Of a stretch of 64,000 nt of DNA, positions 1 to 11,893 are shown piece after piece. The notes beneath the pieces were generated by a model. It worked only from the letters and a program-made list of their open reading frames with translations. It had not been told where the DNA came from and did no database searches. The position numbers were made by a program, and so were the translations under genes. Position 1 is the first letter of the stretch, and every line of letters begins with the position of its first letter. The stretch is from Metridium senile (Eukaryota; Cnidaria; Anthozoa; Actiniaria; Metridiidae). The DNA lies in assembly GCA_949775045.1 (NCBI GenBank), contig OX459096.1, positions 34,576,371-34,640,370 of the forward strand, read 5' to 3'.

Positions 1-709
1 TGCCTCAGATGTCAGACAATCAACCTTTAGGAACCAGTAGCACGGCAATATGCAGCACGCAAGTAACTAGTTGAGAAAGAACCACCACAAACTAATTACA
101 ACAATCATCAAAATTTATTGACAAAAATATAAAATTCATTCTTATTCTAGCGAAAGTCTGGTTAAAGTGAAGTGATATTGCTAGACTCAACAAAATACAG
201 AAGCAATCAATAAAAAGGCTAAACATTGAAGGGACTAAAGGCGCCGTTACACTGCATTTTATTCAGCAAGTTGTCTCATGCCGATACGACACAAGTTGCT
301 GAAGACAAGTACTGTGTACCAGAGGCTGTCTCTTAATACCTTTTTTACAGACAGCATTGCACAAATTAGAGTTTAGTTCTACTTTTCGCAGTGGAACTCA
401 GCTACTTGCAACAAGCATTGCACAATGTAACAGCGCTTTAACATCCAGTCTTTTCAACAAATAATGGTTGCTTTCACTTGAAACCCTTCCCTTCCCTCTT
501 TACATGGATATATTTTACGTATTTATAGTATTGGTATTTTTAGTCTTCTAATTAGTTTGGATTCGACAGTCTTATTAGCTTGCAAGCTTTATCGAGAGCG
601 GTTCAGTTGTATGAACAAAATAATGTTTCATATATGAGCTATAAGAAAATCAAAGATATAAAAACAAAGCATTCTATTGGTACTGCCAGTACTGACTATT
701 CTAATGTGA

Positions 710-3700
710 TCAAGACATGACTCCAAACACTGGATTGTGACGACAAATACTTGGGCCATGCTCATCGTAGTCTGCTTTAGTATGGCAAACGGAGTAGAAC
801 TCAGGCTGGAAACAAAAAGGTTTGGATAAGACTTACGAAAATGAATATATTTGAAGAAAAAAAAGGCTGTAAGATGTAATTATTTTCTTTGTTAGTCGCT
901 TCTTTTCTAATGCTGGCCTTTTGCCCTTGTGAAAAAAAAACCCCACTTTGTAAAGATGTGTGACTTAAAGTTAGTAGGAGACTGAGACTGCTTACCGTTG
1001 ATGCCAGCATACTTCCACCAAACCATACAGCATAACGTTGCATATGATGAGAAATAACTTGTGTGTCAATGGGCTTGGGCTATCAAAACAACATTGAATA
1101 TAAATACACATGGTGATGATGATGATAGTAATGATGATTCATCAGTATGGCAGTGATAACGATGACAATGATACATCAATGGTAATGATGATGATACTAT
1201 GATGGTGGTGATGGATTGTTGGTAATGATGATGATACTATGATGGTGGTGATGGATTGTTGGTAATAATGATGATACTATGGTGGTGGTGATAGATTGTT
1301 GGTAATAATGATGATACTATGATGGTGGTGATAGATTGTTGGTAATGATGATGACACTACATGTATGTTGGTGGTGGTGATGGTGATGCATTGTTGGTAA
1401 TGATGATGATACTATGGTGATGATGATGCTATGGTGATGATGATAGTATGATGGTGATGATACTATGATGGTGATGATACTATGATGGTGATACATCGAT
1501 GGTGATGCATTGTTGGTAATGATGATGATACTATGATGATGATGATAATAAGACTCATCAATGATTCCTACCTTTATTCTTCCCATACTCAAAGTCTCAC
1601 TAAACTTCAACCTGGCATCAACAGATCTTTTAATATCTCGTTGAAGACGACGTCCAAAATCACGGAACATAGTTGACCCTCCAGACAAGACAATATTCTA
1701 GAATTGGACAATAGGAAACTTGTTAGTATAATATAACTCTGTTCTGCAACTTGTCTTGAGAAAGAATGTCACATAGTGTCTTTAGAAACAAATATTGATT
1801 GCAGTAACATCAACCTAGACATTTCGAACCAGTAGGAACTCAATCTACATCTTTATTAGCTGATAAAAATTGTAAAATATTACATCAACTGTTTACATAA
1901 TATGTGTATATAATAAATATTTAATTAATAATTGAAAAGTTACAATGAGTAATAAAAATAGTAATAATAAGACGAAATAATAGTTCAAGTTAACAACTTG
2001 CTTGATTTTCAGGACAAAAGATGGTGATCTAATTTAGTTTTGAATTCATTTAATGATCGACTTTGAATTTACTAGTTCTGAGGGTAAACCAGATCACCTC
2101 ACATGTCAATGTGTTATCTCTCACCTTATAAAGAGGTCTTCTCACATCAATGGGACAGTTCTGGATCACATTATCGACTACTTCAGATAGAGGAGTAGTG
2201 AAGTCTGGATTACAAAACTACACAACAAAATTAATCATATAATAATCATTCAATAAGAAGTAAAGTTTTCTTTCTGTACAAACAAACAATCTTTTCAGCT
2301 ATGTATACTCACCTCTGGATGGAAGAAAATCTCTGGACCTAAGAAACGTTCATATCCAACATCAACGCTGTAAGGCTGTAAGGAGGACAAGAACATGTCA
2401 GCTCAACAATTTCTACTTTAAAGACAGACAAACATACAACAAATGAAGTATAAACATATACATATACATATAAATAACATATTTTGTGTGAGGTTATTCG
2501 AACCGTGAACACTTGACTTTTTTCATGTTATTATTTTCTGATACTGCTTCAAAACCTCTAAATATGAAGCAGTGAGTTCAAATACACTAAGTGTTCATAA
2601 AAAAAAATCGTATTTCTAATCTATTTGTTCAAGGGATGTGGGTTAAAAAAGTAAGTGTTCACAGTTCAAGCGTCCTCACTGTAATTTGTACTTACTTTCT
2701 TTGTAACAGAGTTCATACTTTCAAACTTTTTAATCCACTTGGCTGGCTCCTGTTCATACTTGGCAAACTCTTTGGCAATATCAGGACAAATATAGCCCCA
2801 ACGTTCCTAAATGATACAAAAACAACTTTAAATAAGCAAAAAAACAGACACATGAAAACGAGGAACAATTAGACAAACAAACATTGTAGATGACTTCCAC
2901 TGAGGTTGTTGAATTGAGGAACTTCCACACCAAGTCTTTTTTAGGATAAATACACCATGATAATCACAAATTAACAACCATTACAAACCATTCATTCTTA
3001 GAATACATCTTTAGTCCCAAACATACTAAGTCTTTGTTGGGTAAACTGACATCACAGCCACATAAAAATATTTTAGTTTCAGTTGAAAAGTGTTAGTATT
3101 TATACCTTAATAGCTTTAGCAGTTTCCATGGATTGTTCAGGAGGAATACCAATCTCTCTTTCTCTCAATAGCTGCTGTACAAAGAAGGTGATATCCCTAC
3201 CAGCAATAGGGATGTGCTTGATACAGCTACCGATCACATAGCCTTCAGCCTATAACAAACATACAAGTAGAACCTTTCATCTACTGCATTTTAAGAGCTA
3301 CTAAAACACATCATTGGAGATGAACTACAACACATTCCACTTTTAAAGTGCTAGTCTTACGAAAATCAAGGTGCAAAATTCGCACTTTTTTAGTATGCTA
3401 TCCTTAAATATATGCCTAAAAAGGATAGTGACAAAAAAATTATGCCAAAAAAAATCTTTTTTGCACCTAAAAATTGCTGTCAAAAACGCTAAAATTTTGT
3501 CCGCCATCACTCGATCTTGATACTGTACAGCGGTTGTACATTTAAATGTGTGACGTCATATGCTCAAGACGCTTCATGTCGAAATACATTTCTCTGTAAT
3601 ACTTGTATGAAATGGCGTCTGTTCTGGATGACTATGATGAGAATTTTTCATCATTACTAAGCGAAGAATACGAAGAGACCCTCTCAACAACATTATCGAC

Positions 3701-6700
3701 TACTGAGCTAATGTCTGATGACGATATAGAGCCGCTAGCAACAGAAGAACAAGCAGAGGAATACGCTTTTGAAGTTGAAGTTTGAAGTTCCTTACTAATA
3801 TTTATATGAAGTAGCATGCTCTTTTGATGCGAGTTTTATACCATTATCACGCAAAAAAGACGAACAAAAGTATGGAACAACATCATCAACTACTTGATAG
3901 AAGTCTGAAAGTGATTTAGAGCCGTTGGTAAAAAAAAATCAAGAGAAGATTGTGCTGTCGAAGAAGAACGTAAGGATATTGTAGATCGACAGCTTGAGTC
4001 GAAACTAAAAACAAAAACAGCTACGGGAACCCATGAAATCAATATAAAATCATTAATTGCAATTCATAATCAATTACAAGTTATATCTTTAGTAAGTCTA
4101 TCAGTATATTTAAAAATTTATCATGAACTTTTATGTTTATTTTGCGAGTGCAAATATTCTCTGTGTAGTTTACAACTGTATTGTAAAACATCAAGAGTAT
4201 AGTCGCTGTATAACGATCATTGTAGGGAAAAGATGTAGGACACTGCATAGCCTGATTTGTGTATTGAATAAGCATTAAAAGACGTTTATTGTGCTAGAAT
4301 TGTTGTCTTCATTTGTTCATTTTGTGTTGTAACCGAAGTTACTTCATATATAGTTTGCATGCCGTTGTTCGCCCGTAACCAAACCAGTGTGTACAAAAGT
4401 AAGTAATCTATCTAGAGTATTCTAAAAATTATGTAGCTTTTTAATCACAAGTGCAAGCTCTTTCAATTTGTTAATCGTTAAAATCAGTTTTCCATGCACG
4501 TTCATGAAGCTAGTCAGTATTAAAAACAGTCGAGATAAAATGCCACACTGACAACTCGCAATATGTGCTTACTATTTATACTGGCATCCAAGAGCGTTCA
4601 TTTCATAAACAAACTCAAAGTTTTCGTCTTTATTTTTTTCTGTGAATAGTTTTATAGGTTGTTTAGTTTGTTAATTCTGTAACTTTTAATACATATTCTT
4701 AGATCAGTAAAACATACGTTATTTGATTTGGAATGATTTCCATTTTGACCTTACGTAGGCTGACATACTGACTCAAAACAAATCCAGTTTCATAACATTT
4801 TGGAAGTAAAAAAACTGAGCTCTTTATATCAAAAGGAGTGTAGCGTTTTTGATGAAATAATGAAGATAAAAAACAACAATAAATCTAAATACGAGATACA
4901 ACAAATGCTTGTCACTTTTGGTTTACGTATAGGGCAAGCTTTTATGACAATGATGCATAGTTTAGCGCTCTTATCTGATGAGTTTCTTTAGTTCCATTCT
5001 TTAGACACTCTTGTTTTACGAATTGCCTTTTGCATCCCTCGATGTAAACATTCCTTGTAAGTTGGTCTCTTTTGAAATGAATCAAGCAGATAATGCCTTT
5101 GCGAAAGTTTTCTATTTTTGTGCGGGCAAATCCGATTTGTTCATATTTAGTCTATTGACTGAAATGAATTGAAATTTCGGCGTTATTGTAAGACAAATTC
5201 GACCAAACTTGAACAACACATATTGTAGGAGACATGTTTTAGAGTTTGGACGTAAAAATATTCAAGAATCAATGAAACATTTGATGAATTATGACCATCG
5301 GACAATATAAATAACAGAGGTTTAGTAGCAATGAACATTCGAGCGTTGCGCATATGACGTCACTTCCTTTAATGACAGGCCGGCTCAGAAGAACGCGATC
5401 GATTAATGGCGGACGCAAAGTGCCGAACTTCAGACGCTAAATAACTTCCCGGACTCGTATGAAAATAAAATTTGAACAGTGATATAACCATCATCTGAAG
5501 TTTTAAAAGGTATAATTTTTAGAAATTGTGTCATACTCATAAGACTAGCACTTTAACAAAGGTAATGGCATTAGACATACTAAATAAACACAACATAAAA
5601 CCATCTACTTATTTAATGTCCAATTTCTATTGATTCTTGAAACAACAACCTACCACAGGAATAACGTGAGTTACACCATCTCCTGAGTCAATAACACAAC
5701 CAGTTAGTGTCCTTTCTCCAACTTGACGAGATGTCCATGAAGCAGCTAAAGCCAATACAGCCTGAATAGATCAAGATTAACCAAGTACATTATTAACATA
5801 TCTGTACATTGTACATCTCTATCTATCATTTATCAGTTGATCACTACAATTAACTACAGTAAGAGACTACCAACCTGTACAGCGATGTAAAGCCCTGGGA
5901 TGTTGAATGATTCAAACATAATTTCTAGAAACATAGAAAACGAGAACTAAATATAAGCTTGTGTCTCTGTTGTGGCTTGTGTAATAATAATAACAACATA
6001 TTTCATTGTCAGCAAAGCTGTTAACAAATAAACATCACATATAATTTTCATTTCCTCACAGAGATGTCATGTAATATGGTGCTTTGATGACTTATCAACT
6101 CAATTATATCTGACTAAATGAATATGCAGCCAGCAAGTGAGTGTCTTGGTGGCTGGTCCACATGGAATGATGTGAAAGTGGCGGCAAGAAATAGAAAGGG
6201 TTGGAGAGATAGTGTGGAAACCTTGTGTGCCTTCTGGCGCTCAGAGCAATGATGATGATGATGAAGTGAGTGTCCTTAGTAAGAAAGATCAATAAAATGT
6301 ATTTGATGTACTATTTAAGGCAAATCACATAGATTACCTGCAGTATACTCTCTGTTCTCTGGTGTGTTGAGTGGAGGTTCAGTCTGGAAACAAACCAATT
6401 ATAATATTAGCTAACATCACAACAAGATCCCAAGAAAAGTTAAATAAACTTACCAAAAGGAAATAATGATCTTCAGGCTCTGCTCTAAGGTACTTGAATA
6501 TACATTGTTCCCAGAAGCGTTCCTTCATATCAAGAATACAAAATATATTTTAATAATGTTATACTTGTGACCAAAGTGTGGGATATTACTATATTACCAG
6601 CCAGGAGGCAGGACAAACTTAGTATTCAAAGGAAAACCACAAACAAGATTTTAATACATTGTAATATTAAAATGTATGTAAATAATTTGGATATCAGTGC

Positions 6701-9057
6701 TCATGATCACAACATGATCTCTAGTAGAGATGTGGAATGAAACATAATCTTAAAATATTTGATCATTTAACTTGACTGTAAAGAAGACTTGAACCCATTG
6801 GTGACAAGCAACAGTCTTGCAATACCTACTACACTATATCGGGTGGTCACAAATCAACAACAAACTACAATGTCATAATAAAAAATAAAGCTAAAGCACT
6901 TTAAAGTTAAAAGTAACAACATAATACCCTTACCATCAAATCCCAGTCTTCTACAATAGCATGTCTTATAGGCCACTATACAAAAACAAAAATAGATATG
7001 AGACAATCTTAATTTAATAATTGTAACTGCCTTAAGACTAAACTGTGTAACCCTGTACTTGTTTTAGTGCTGCTGTTCCTATTAGAATTGTGGTATAGTG
7101 GTGTTAACTTGAAGATGGCATTGATTTACACTTTTATTACTCATAATGGATTTTGCACAATTACCTTTGTGGCATAATTGGGTCTGTCTACTGCTTCATC
7201 TCCAATAAAAAAATCTGTGAAGAGAAATTAGTAAAATGATTCTCAGGGTTTGAAATTCCAACCAGATTACTGGCTAAATGCAAGCGGGAATTTTCAATTA
7301 TCGAGTGCAAAAAAAAGTTGAGTCCCATTTTTAAGCGAACTGCCTTTTACAGTTTCAAAATTCAGATTTAAAATATATAATTGTCTTACATAATCTCTGG
7401 TTATCTGATATTTCCAGAAAATCAAAGGCTTTTATAATAGTAATAAAGAGCAAAGAGTAGGAAAACACTGCCTTGTGTTCATCTTGGTTGCCATGTTGTT
7501 TTTATCAAATCATGTGTGGGACTAGGTACTAGCTTTTCAAGCCCCAGGCATTCCTTGCTTTTCGCTGAATTTTTTTTTTATCTTGTATCTGGCCCATTTA
7601 GCTTATAGATCTCATCTGTACAAGATATTTTTATCATGTGGCTAAAAAACTGAAATTCTAACCTTGAAAGATTAAACACAGACAAACCAAAATGAGACAG
7701 GTCCTTCAAATTAGATATAGTTGTTCCCCATTTACTAATCTGTAGTGGTGTGTATTAAGGTGAAGGAGGAGGGGATTAATGAGCCTACCCACAGCTCTCA
7801 TGTCAATGACTCAAAGTCTTGAAAATGAAGACATGTATCACACACTTGATTCTTACCTAAATCTTCAACACCTTTGGCTGATCGTCTCTGGCTCTTGTCA
7901 CCAATCATAGCTGATTCTTTTATGGCAATAGCTAAAAAAATACATATATTATAATAGGAATAAGAATCAGAAATGCTCCAATGCAAGGCCAGTAAGGAGT
8001 AGAATTTTGTGTAAGCCATCCCCAATGGGAAGTGATGGTTGTATATAGTGAGTGTAGTGATAGTGTGTATTGAGTGAACTTCACAGAAAAGAGCCCCTAT
8101 GAGAAGTAATTGTTCTGTGTATGAAACAGTTCCAATTTATCAAGGATAATGTTTTTTTTGTCATATCATATCAAAAACAAATATTTCTGAAAAAGACAAA
8201 AGACAATAATGCAATTATATAGTGTATTCAATTGACATTACTAATAATAACAATGGTAATAATAGAGTTGTTCATATGAACACTTACCTGTGGGAATAAT
8301 GTATTGAGGCTCTGTATTGCCTGCAAAACCCATTTTTGTGTACCTACATATAAAACAAATCCTATTTAATATTTGAAGAACATACCTCATCGAGAAGAAG
8401 TATTTCATAAGTGATTGGAAGATTGTTTAAAGTTTCTAAGAGTTGTTTTCATTTGAGCCATTAAAGCTGTAATGACAATTAATGATTATGTACAGGATAA
8501 ATACGAAGTTTTGTTAGATTTACAAACGCAGTAACAGAAACAGCAAAAGGAAACACATTCCTTTAGCTGTTTTCAAATCTTGATTCTCTCTGGATACAGT
8601 TTAGTCGAGTAAAGAACGAAAGTTATACAAAGAAATTCTGCGTAAAACTACAGTTAATAGTTATAGATATAAATCATTTACATTAATTGTACTGATAAAA
8701 AGGTTTATAAGTATGTAATTAAGAATAATAAAAATACTTCCTGCAGTCGTATTTCAAGTATTTTAGAAGCCCTCCTCCTCCTTTCTCATTTGCTGTCGCA
8801 CCCATCACATTTCATTCGTAATTATTATTCTCACCGTCACAAATGTTTCAAAACACCTAGTGGACAGTGTGGTATTAAGTTTGAATGTCTGGGTTACGAT
8901 ATAAAAACGATCTATTTCGAAGTACATCAGAAATTTCATGAAAGCTGATCGCAGATTTGGTGAGCAGACACAGTGAGTTTGCCTTTGCAGCACTTTAGAG
9001 ATTATCAACCTACCCAGTTCCATTATCAATCACACACGCAGGTTGTCTTCCAGTCAT
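710..9057 (-). CDS. ACTR3: Actin-related protein 3 (Arp3), complete spliced gene
   Basis: Arp3 is one of the two actin-like subunits of the Arp2/3 complex, which nucleates branched actin filaments in the cytoplasm. Sixteen coding exons, in transcript order, are 9014-9057, 8288-8343, 7857-7931, 7165-7214, 6934-6975, 6454-6522, 6338-6383, 5875-5924, 5654-5761, 3106-3249, 2696-2806, 2313-2375, 2125-2217, 1572-1697, 996-1079 and 710-805. All junctions are GT-AG, phases match, and the lengths sum to 1257 nt, giving 418 residues plus stop, the usual family length. The N-terminus carries the actin phosphate-1 motif [14 protein letters not shown]. Later come [14 protein letters not shown] (phosphate 2), [18 protein letters not shown] and the C-terminal [18 protein letters not shown] followed by NPVFGVMS. 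Nothing is missing. The 2.4-kb intron after the exon at 5654-5761 hosts a DNA transposon. The start is the only Met before the conserved N-terminus. Confidence 0.97.
1111..1555. repeat. GATGAT-type microsatellite/minisatellite in Arp3 intron
   Basis: Imperfect tandem repeats of GAT triplets with a longer unit (about 50 bp, containing GATACTATGATGGTGGTGATGGATTGTTGG split over several copies) lie in the intron between the exons 1572-1697 and 996-1079. They give spurious His/Ile/Ser-rich reading frames on the minus strand. Confidence 0.9.
3347..5552. mobile_element. 2.2-kb TTAA-flanked DNA transposon in Arp3 intron
   Basis: The ends are inverted copies starting AGTGCTAGTCTTA, flanked on both sides by TTAA (3343-3346 and 5553-5556), the target duplication of piggyBac and Kolobok elements. 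The inverted similarity extends inward about 200 bp with gaps: GTCCGCCAT near 3500 mirrors ATGGCGGAC near 5400, and TGACGTCATATG near 3551 mirrors CATATGACGTCA near 5352. Two short acidic or basic open stretches (3603-3785, plus; 4800-4991, plus) sit inside but match no transposase I recognise, so it is probably non-autonomous or decayed. Absence of a terminal CC argues for Kolobok over classical piggyBac, but this is inference. Confidence 0.8.
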
Positions 9058-9260
9058 TTTGGTATTTGATCGACTCCTCGATTCCACTCAAGATACTGGA
9101 ATGAAGAAGAAGAAATGTCCGTGTAAAACGGAAGCCAACCTCACAAACCAAGATGGCGGAAATTTCACTTTCCTGCTACCAATGCATTCTGGGAGACGGT
9201 AGGTGTGGCGGACAATACTTTATAGGGGAGGGGTGGGTGAGGGAAATATACAATTAGACT
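9058..9260 (-). promoter_or_regulatory. Arp3 promoter region with YY1/ETS-like motifs
   Basis: Immediately upstream of the Arp3 start codon lie AAGATGGCGG (9150-9159), a match to the YY1 core often found near housekeeping transcription starts, and ACGGAAG (about 9128), an ETS-type core. No TATA box is evident. The motifs are seen; their function is inferred. Confidence 0.45.
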
Positions 9261-9466
9261 ACGAAACGACACAAAAAAATCAAGGGCTAATGTAAAAAAA
9301 AAACAAGGAAAATAATAAAATACATATTTAAGAATGAATATGGTTAAGAATATTTAACATGAATGGGTGGGAAATAGAAATATTGTAAATGAGATAAAAA
9401 AATAAATGAAAACAAACCAAACCAAAATACTTGACAATAAATGAGTACACACACTACATATTTGTG

Positions 9467-9472
9467 TTTATT
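9467..9472 (-). terminator. Candidate polyadenylation signal of the 482-codon gene
   Basis: TTTATT on the plus strand reads AATAAA on the minus strand, about 105 bp past the stop codon of the minus-strand gene at 9577-11025. Confidence 0.45.
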
Positions 9473-9576
9473 ATTTTTGTACACAATTGATTATATGTAA
9501 AATTATCAATCTTAACAAGTAAAAAATGCTACACTAAATATATATTCAGGACTATATAATTTCTTGTCAAATTTCT

Positions 9577-11025
9577 TCAATCCTGATCATCAGGATTATC
9601 CACTGTAGGTTTATTAGTTTTAATAATAACTTTGGGTTCTGTAATAGTTATATCCGATACTTGACTATCACTTGATAATTGATTGATATCTGAATTATTT
9701 ATAACATTCTCTGCAGATTGGTTTTCAGATGGCTTATCATCATTGTTTGAAACGTCAACACTACTTGCAATTTGATCTTGAGGGACAACATTCACATCTA
9801 TATTTTCATCAACACTACTTTCAATTCCCTCTTGAGGGACAACATTCACATTTGTATTTTCATCAACACTACTTTCAATTCCCTTTTGAGGGACAACATT
9901 CACATCTATATTTTCATCAATGCTATTTTCAATTCCATCGTGAGTGACTACATGCACATCTTTATTTTCTTGTTGCTCCTGGTCATTCTCTGCTTTATTT
10001 TCCTCTTTTGCTACCTCAGCTGGGGGATGCATAGGCTTTTCCGCAGTTTCTTCAATTTCTACTTGACTGTCTGCTATGCTAACATCGTAAGACTCAGTAA
10101 CGTTTGTTTCATTATCCATTGTAGGTTTTTTACTTGCAGCGTGGGAGTTAGGTCGTGAGTTAGGAGGTGGTAGGGGCCCAACATTGGCATTGTTTGCATT
10201 ATCACCATCAATGTCATCATCACCATCCTCAAGATGTCTATCACATGCAGCATGTACAAATACTGACGAATCATTTGGATCAATATCAAAATATAAAATG
10301 TTTCTTTGTTTACTTTTCTTTGCTGTTTTCTCGTCGCCAATATCGGGAAGTGAATGAGCATATGGAATGTTCCTCTTTTGCGGTGGAAAAGATGAAGCTA
10401 TTTTAGGTATGTCCAATGTTCGGTACTGAGATTCTTCAGCTAAAGTCAGCAGCTTCAAACGATTCACAAGCCTTGTGGTTGTTTTTCTTTTCACGTTTGG
10501 TATTGATGGTAGATGTGGTTGTAATAAGTACGTTGAAGGTTCGTTTGGAAACGTCGATCTTACCTCAGAGGCAATTTTTGCTATTTGTTTATCATTTAAG
10601 ACTGGTAACATCTTATTGTATAGCAATCTGATATCCTCTAAAGAAAACGACGCTAATTCTTCCTCTTCTTCATAAGTAACATTTCTATCAGGAAGTAGGT
10701 GTTTTCCCTTTAAAGGTTTAATTAGTTTATCTTTTTCCATTTGTTTGCGACGGTGTACATCTCGTGTATAAGAACGTCTGGGGAAAGCTGACGACGCTCC
10801 ACTTTCTGGCAGTGAAAAGTTTTTCACCATCGGTCTTCTTCTTGGATATTGCAGCTGTTTTAGCCTTTCCATTGCATTAACAAGATTATGCTGCTCTCGG
10901 TTGATAAGTTCTTTTTGTAATTTTCTGATCTTTAGAAAGTAATCTGTCTGTTTTTCCGAACTAGTCTTTGTGTCTTGAAACCATGCTGGCCTTTTTGATT
11001 TCGGACTGGCTTTTGGAGACGACAT
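9577..11025 (-). CDS. Unknown single-exon protein, 482 residues, with acidic repeat tail
   Basis: I do not recognise a family. The N-terminal half (residues about 1-230) is basic and helix-prone: a Ser/Lys/Pro-rich start, then a likely coiled segment (KLQKELINREQHNLVNAMER), an Arg-rich stretch and a conserved-looking block near residues 125-170 (EDIRLLYNKMLPVLNDKQIA). The C-terminal half is acidic and low complexity, containing an 18-residue unit (GIESSVDENxxVNVVPQx) in about four copies. No signal peptide or membrane segment is seen. It starts 591 bp from the first putative exon of CFAP65 in divergent orientation, so the two may share a promoter and possibly a ciliary role; that is inference only. 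The first Met has no upstream in-frame Met. It is a real gene by length and composition, with non-repetitive coding sequence across the first 290 residues. Confidence 0.75.
   Translation of the reverse strand: MSSPKASPKSKRPAWFQDTKTSSEKQTDYFLKIRKLQKELINREQHNLVNAMERLKQLQYPRRRPMVKNFSLPESGASSAFPRRSYTRDVHRRKQMEKDKLIKPLKGKHLLPDRNVTYEEEEELASFSLEDIRLLYNKMLPVLNDKQIAKIASEVRSTFPNEPSTYLLQPHLPSIPNVKRKTTTRLVNRLKLLTLAEESQYRTLDIPKIASSFPPQKRNIPYAHSLPDIGDEKTAKKSKQRNILYFDIDPNDSSVFVHAACDRHLEDGDDDIDGDNANNANVGPLPPPNSRPNSHAASKKPTMDNETNVTESYDVSIADSQVEIEETAEKPMHPPAEVAKEENKAENDQEQQENKDVHVVTHDGIENSIDENIDVNVVPQKGIESSVDENTNVNVVPQEGIESSVDENIDVNVVPQDQIASSVDVSNNDDKPSENQSAENVINNSDINQLSSDSQVSDITITEPKVIIKTNKPTVDNPDDQD
9770..9945 (-). 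repeat. 54-bp in-frame coding minisatellite
   Basis: About three near-identical 54-bp units inside the unknown 482-codon gene encode the 18-residue acidic repeat. The units keep the reading frame, as expected for selection against frameshift, and probably vary in copy number. Confidence 0.85.
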
Positions 11026-11616
11026 TTCATAAATACAGCGCAGTTGACTAACTTACAAACAGTACATTCCCTTTCCGCTATATCTGAGAGATTTCTATTT
11101 GTTTTTGTGGCTATTTGAAGGACAAAAACACTCACATTCCATACTAATCAGAAAGAAAATGGCAGGCTCTTCAAGTTACCAATAATATTGTCATGGAAAC
11201 CACAGGAAACCCACAATTGAGTTATGAATGGCATGCACGTAACATAATCTTTCCAACTGGAAATAGATATAGAGCACAAAAAGTAATTTATTAAATTAGT
11301 CAATTTAATGTGTTACAGCCTGGAAAGGAAAAACAAGTAATGAAAAAAGTTGTTCTGGTTTTTTTTTTCTATTTTTCTTGAGTGACTTATTTTGTGAAAA
11401 GTGCAGTGTGGAGTTCCTGTGGTAAAAGTCTATATATGGTCAAAGTAACCAAGGTGATGTCTGACAACAACTGAAAATGGCTGCCATTTTGATCTCAAAA
11501 GGATGTTTTGATGGAATACTGCAAAATTTAACACTGTAGCATACGTTTTACTGGGAAATAAATATCGTTTGTTGTAGATGATATAAAAAGGGATTCATAC
11601 ATTATACTTTTTGAAG
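11026..11616. promoter_or_regulatory. Head-to-head promoter interval between the unknown gene and CFAP65
   Basis: The minus-strand gene starts at 11025. A plus-strand splice donor (GAAG|GTAAG) at 11616/11617 fits a non-coding first exon of CFAP65 joined to the acceptor at 11887/11888, just before its ATG. The interval holds a candidate X-box and a palindromic AAATGGCTGCCATTTT (about 11474). Transcription start sites cannot be placed from sequence alone. Confidence 0.5.
11445..11458 (-). promoter_or_regulatory. Candidate RFX X-box
   Basis: On the minus strand the 14-mer reads ATCACCTTGGTTAC, one mismatch from the nematode X-box consensus RTHNYYWTRRNRAC. RFX factors drive ciliary genes, and CFAP65 is a motile-cilium gene, so the position about 450 bp upstream of the CFAP65 ATG is sensible. 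A single motif with one mismatch is weak evidence. Confidence 0.4.
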
Positions 11617-11893
11617 GTAAGATCTTCATTTTATACATAAAATTGCATGATTTCACTCGAACTTTTCAGCTGTGTTTGTTGGAATAAGCTTACTTGGTGC
11701 ATGTTTTGAACATTATAAATTGTCTTTGCCTGTGCTTTGATAATAGATGTGGGTTTTTATACTTAAATTACTGTTCGTTTATGCTGGTATTATCATTTCT
11801 AGGTACAATCTACAAATCATAAAAGATGTAAAAGTGTATGGCGCATATTTATTGTCAGTGTAAAAATGTGCTCATTTTGTTTTCCAGATTAGA

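Noticed and set aside
3603..3785. 60-codon acidic frame as an independent gene
   Set aside because: It lies inside the TTAA-flanked transposon in the Arp3 intron, with no supporting splice context.
7244..7665. Possible hAT element with CAGGGTTTGAAATT-like ends
   Set aside because: Ends are only loosely inverted (CAGGGTTTGAAATTC versus CAAGGTTAGAATTTC) and the 8-bp flanks do not match.
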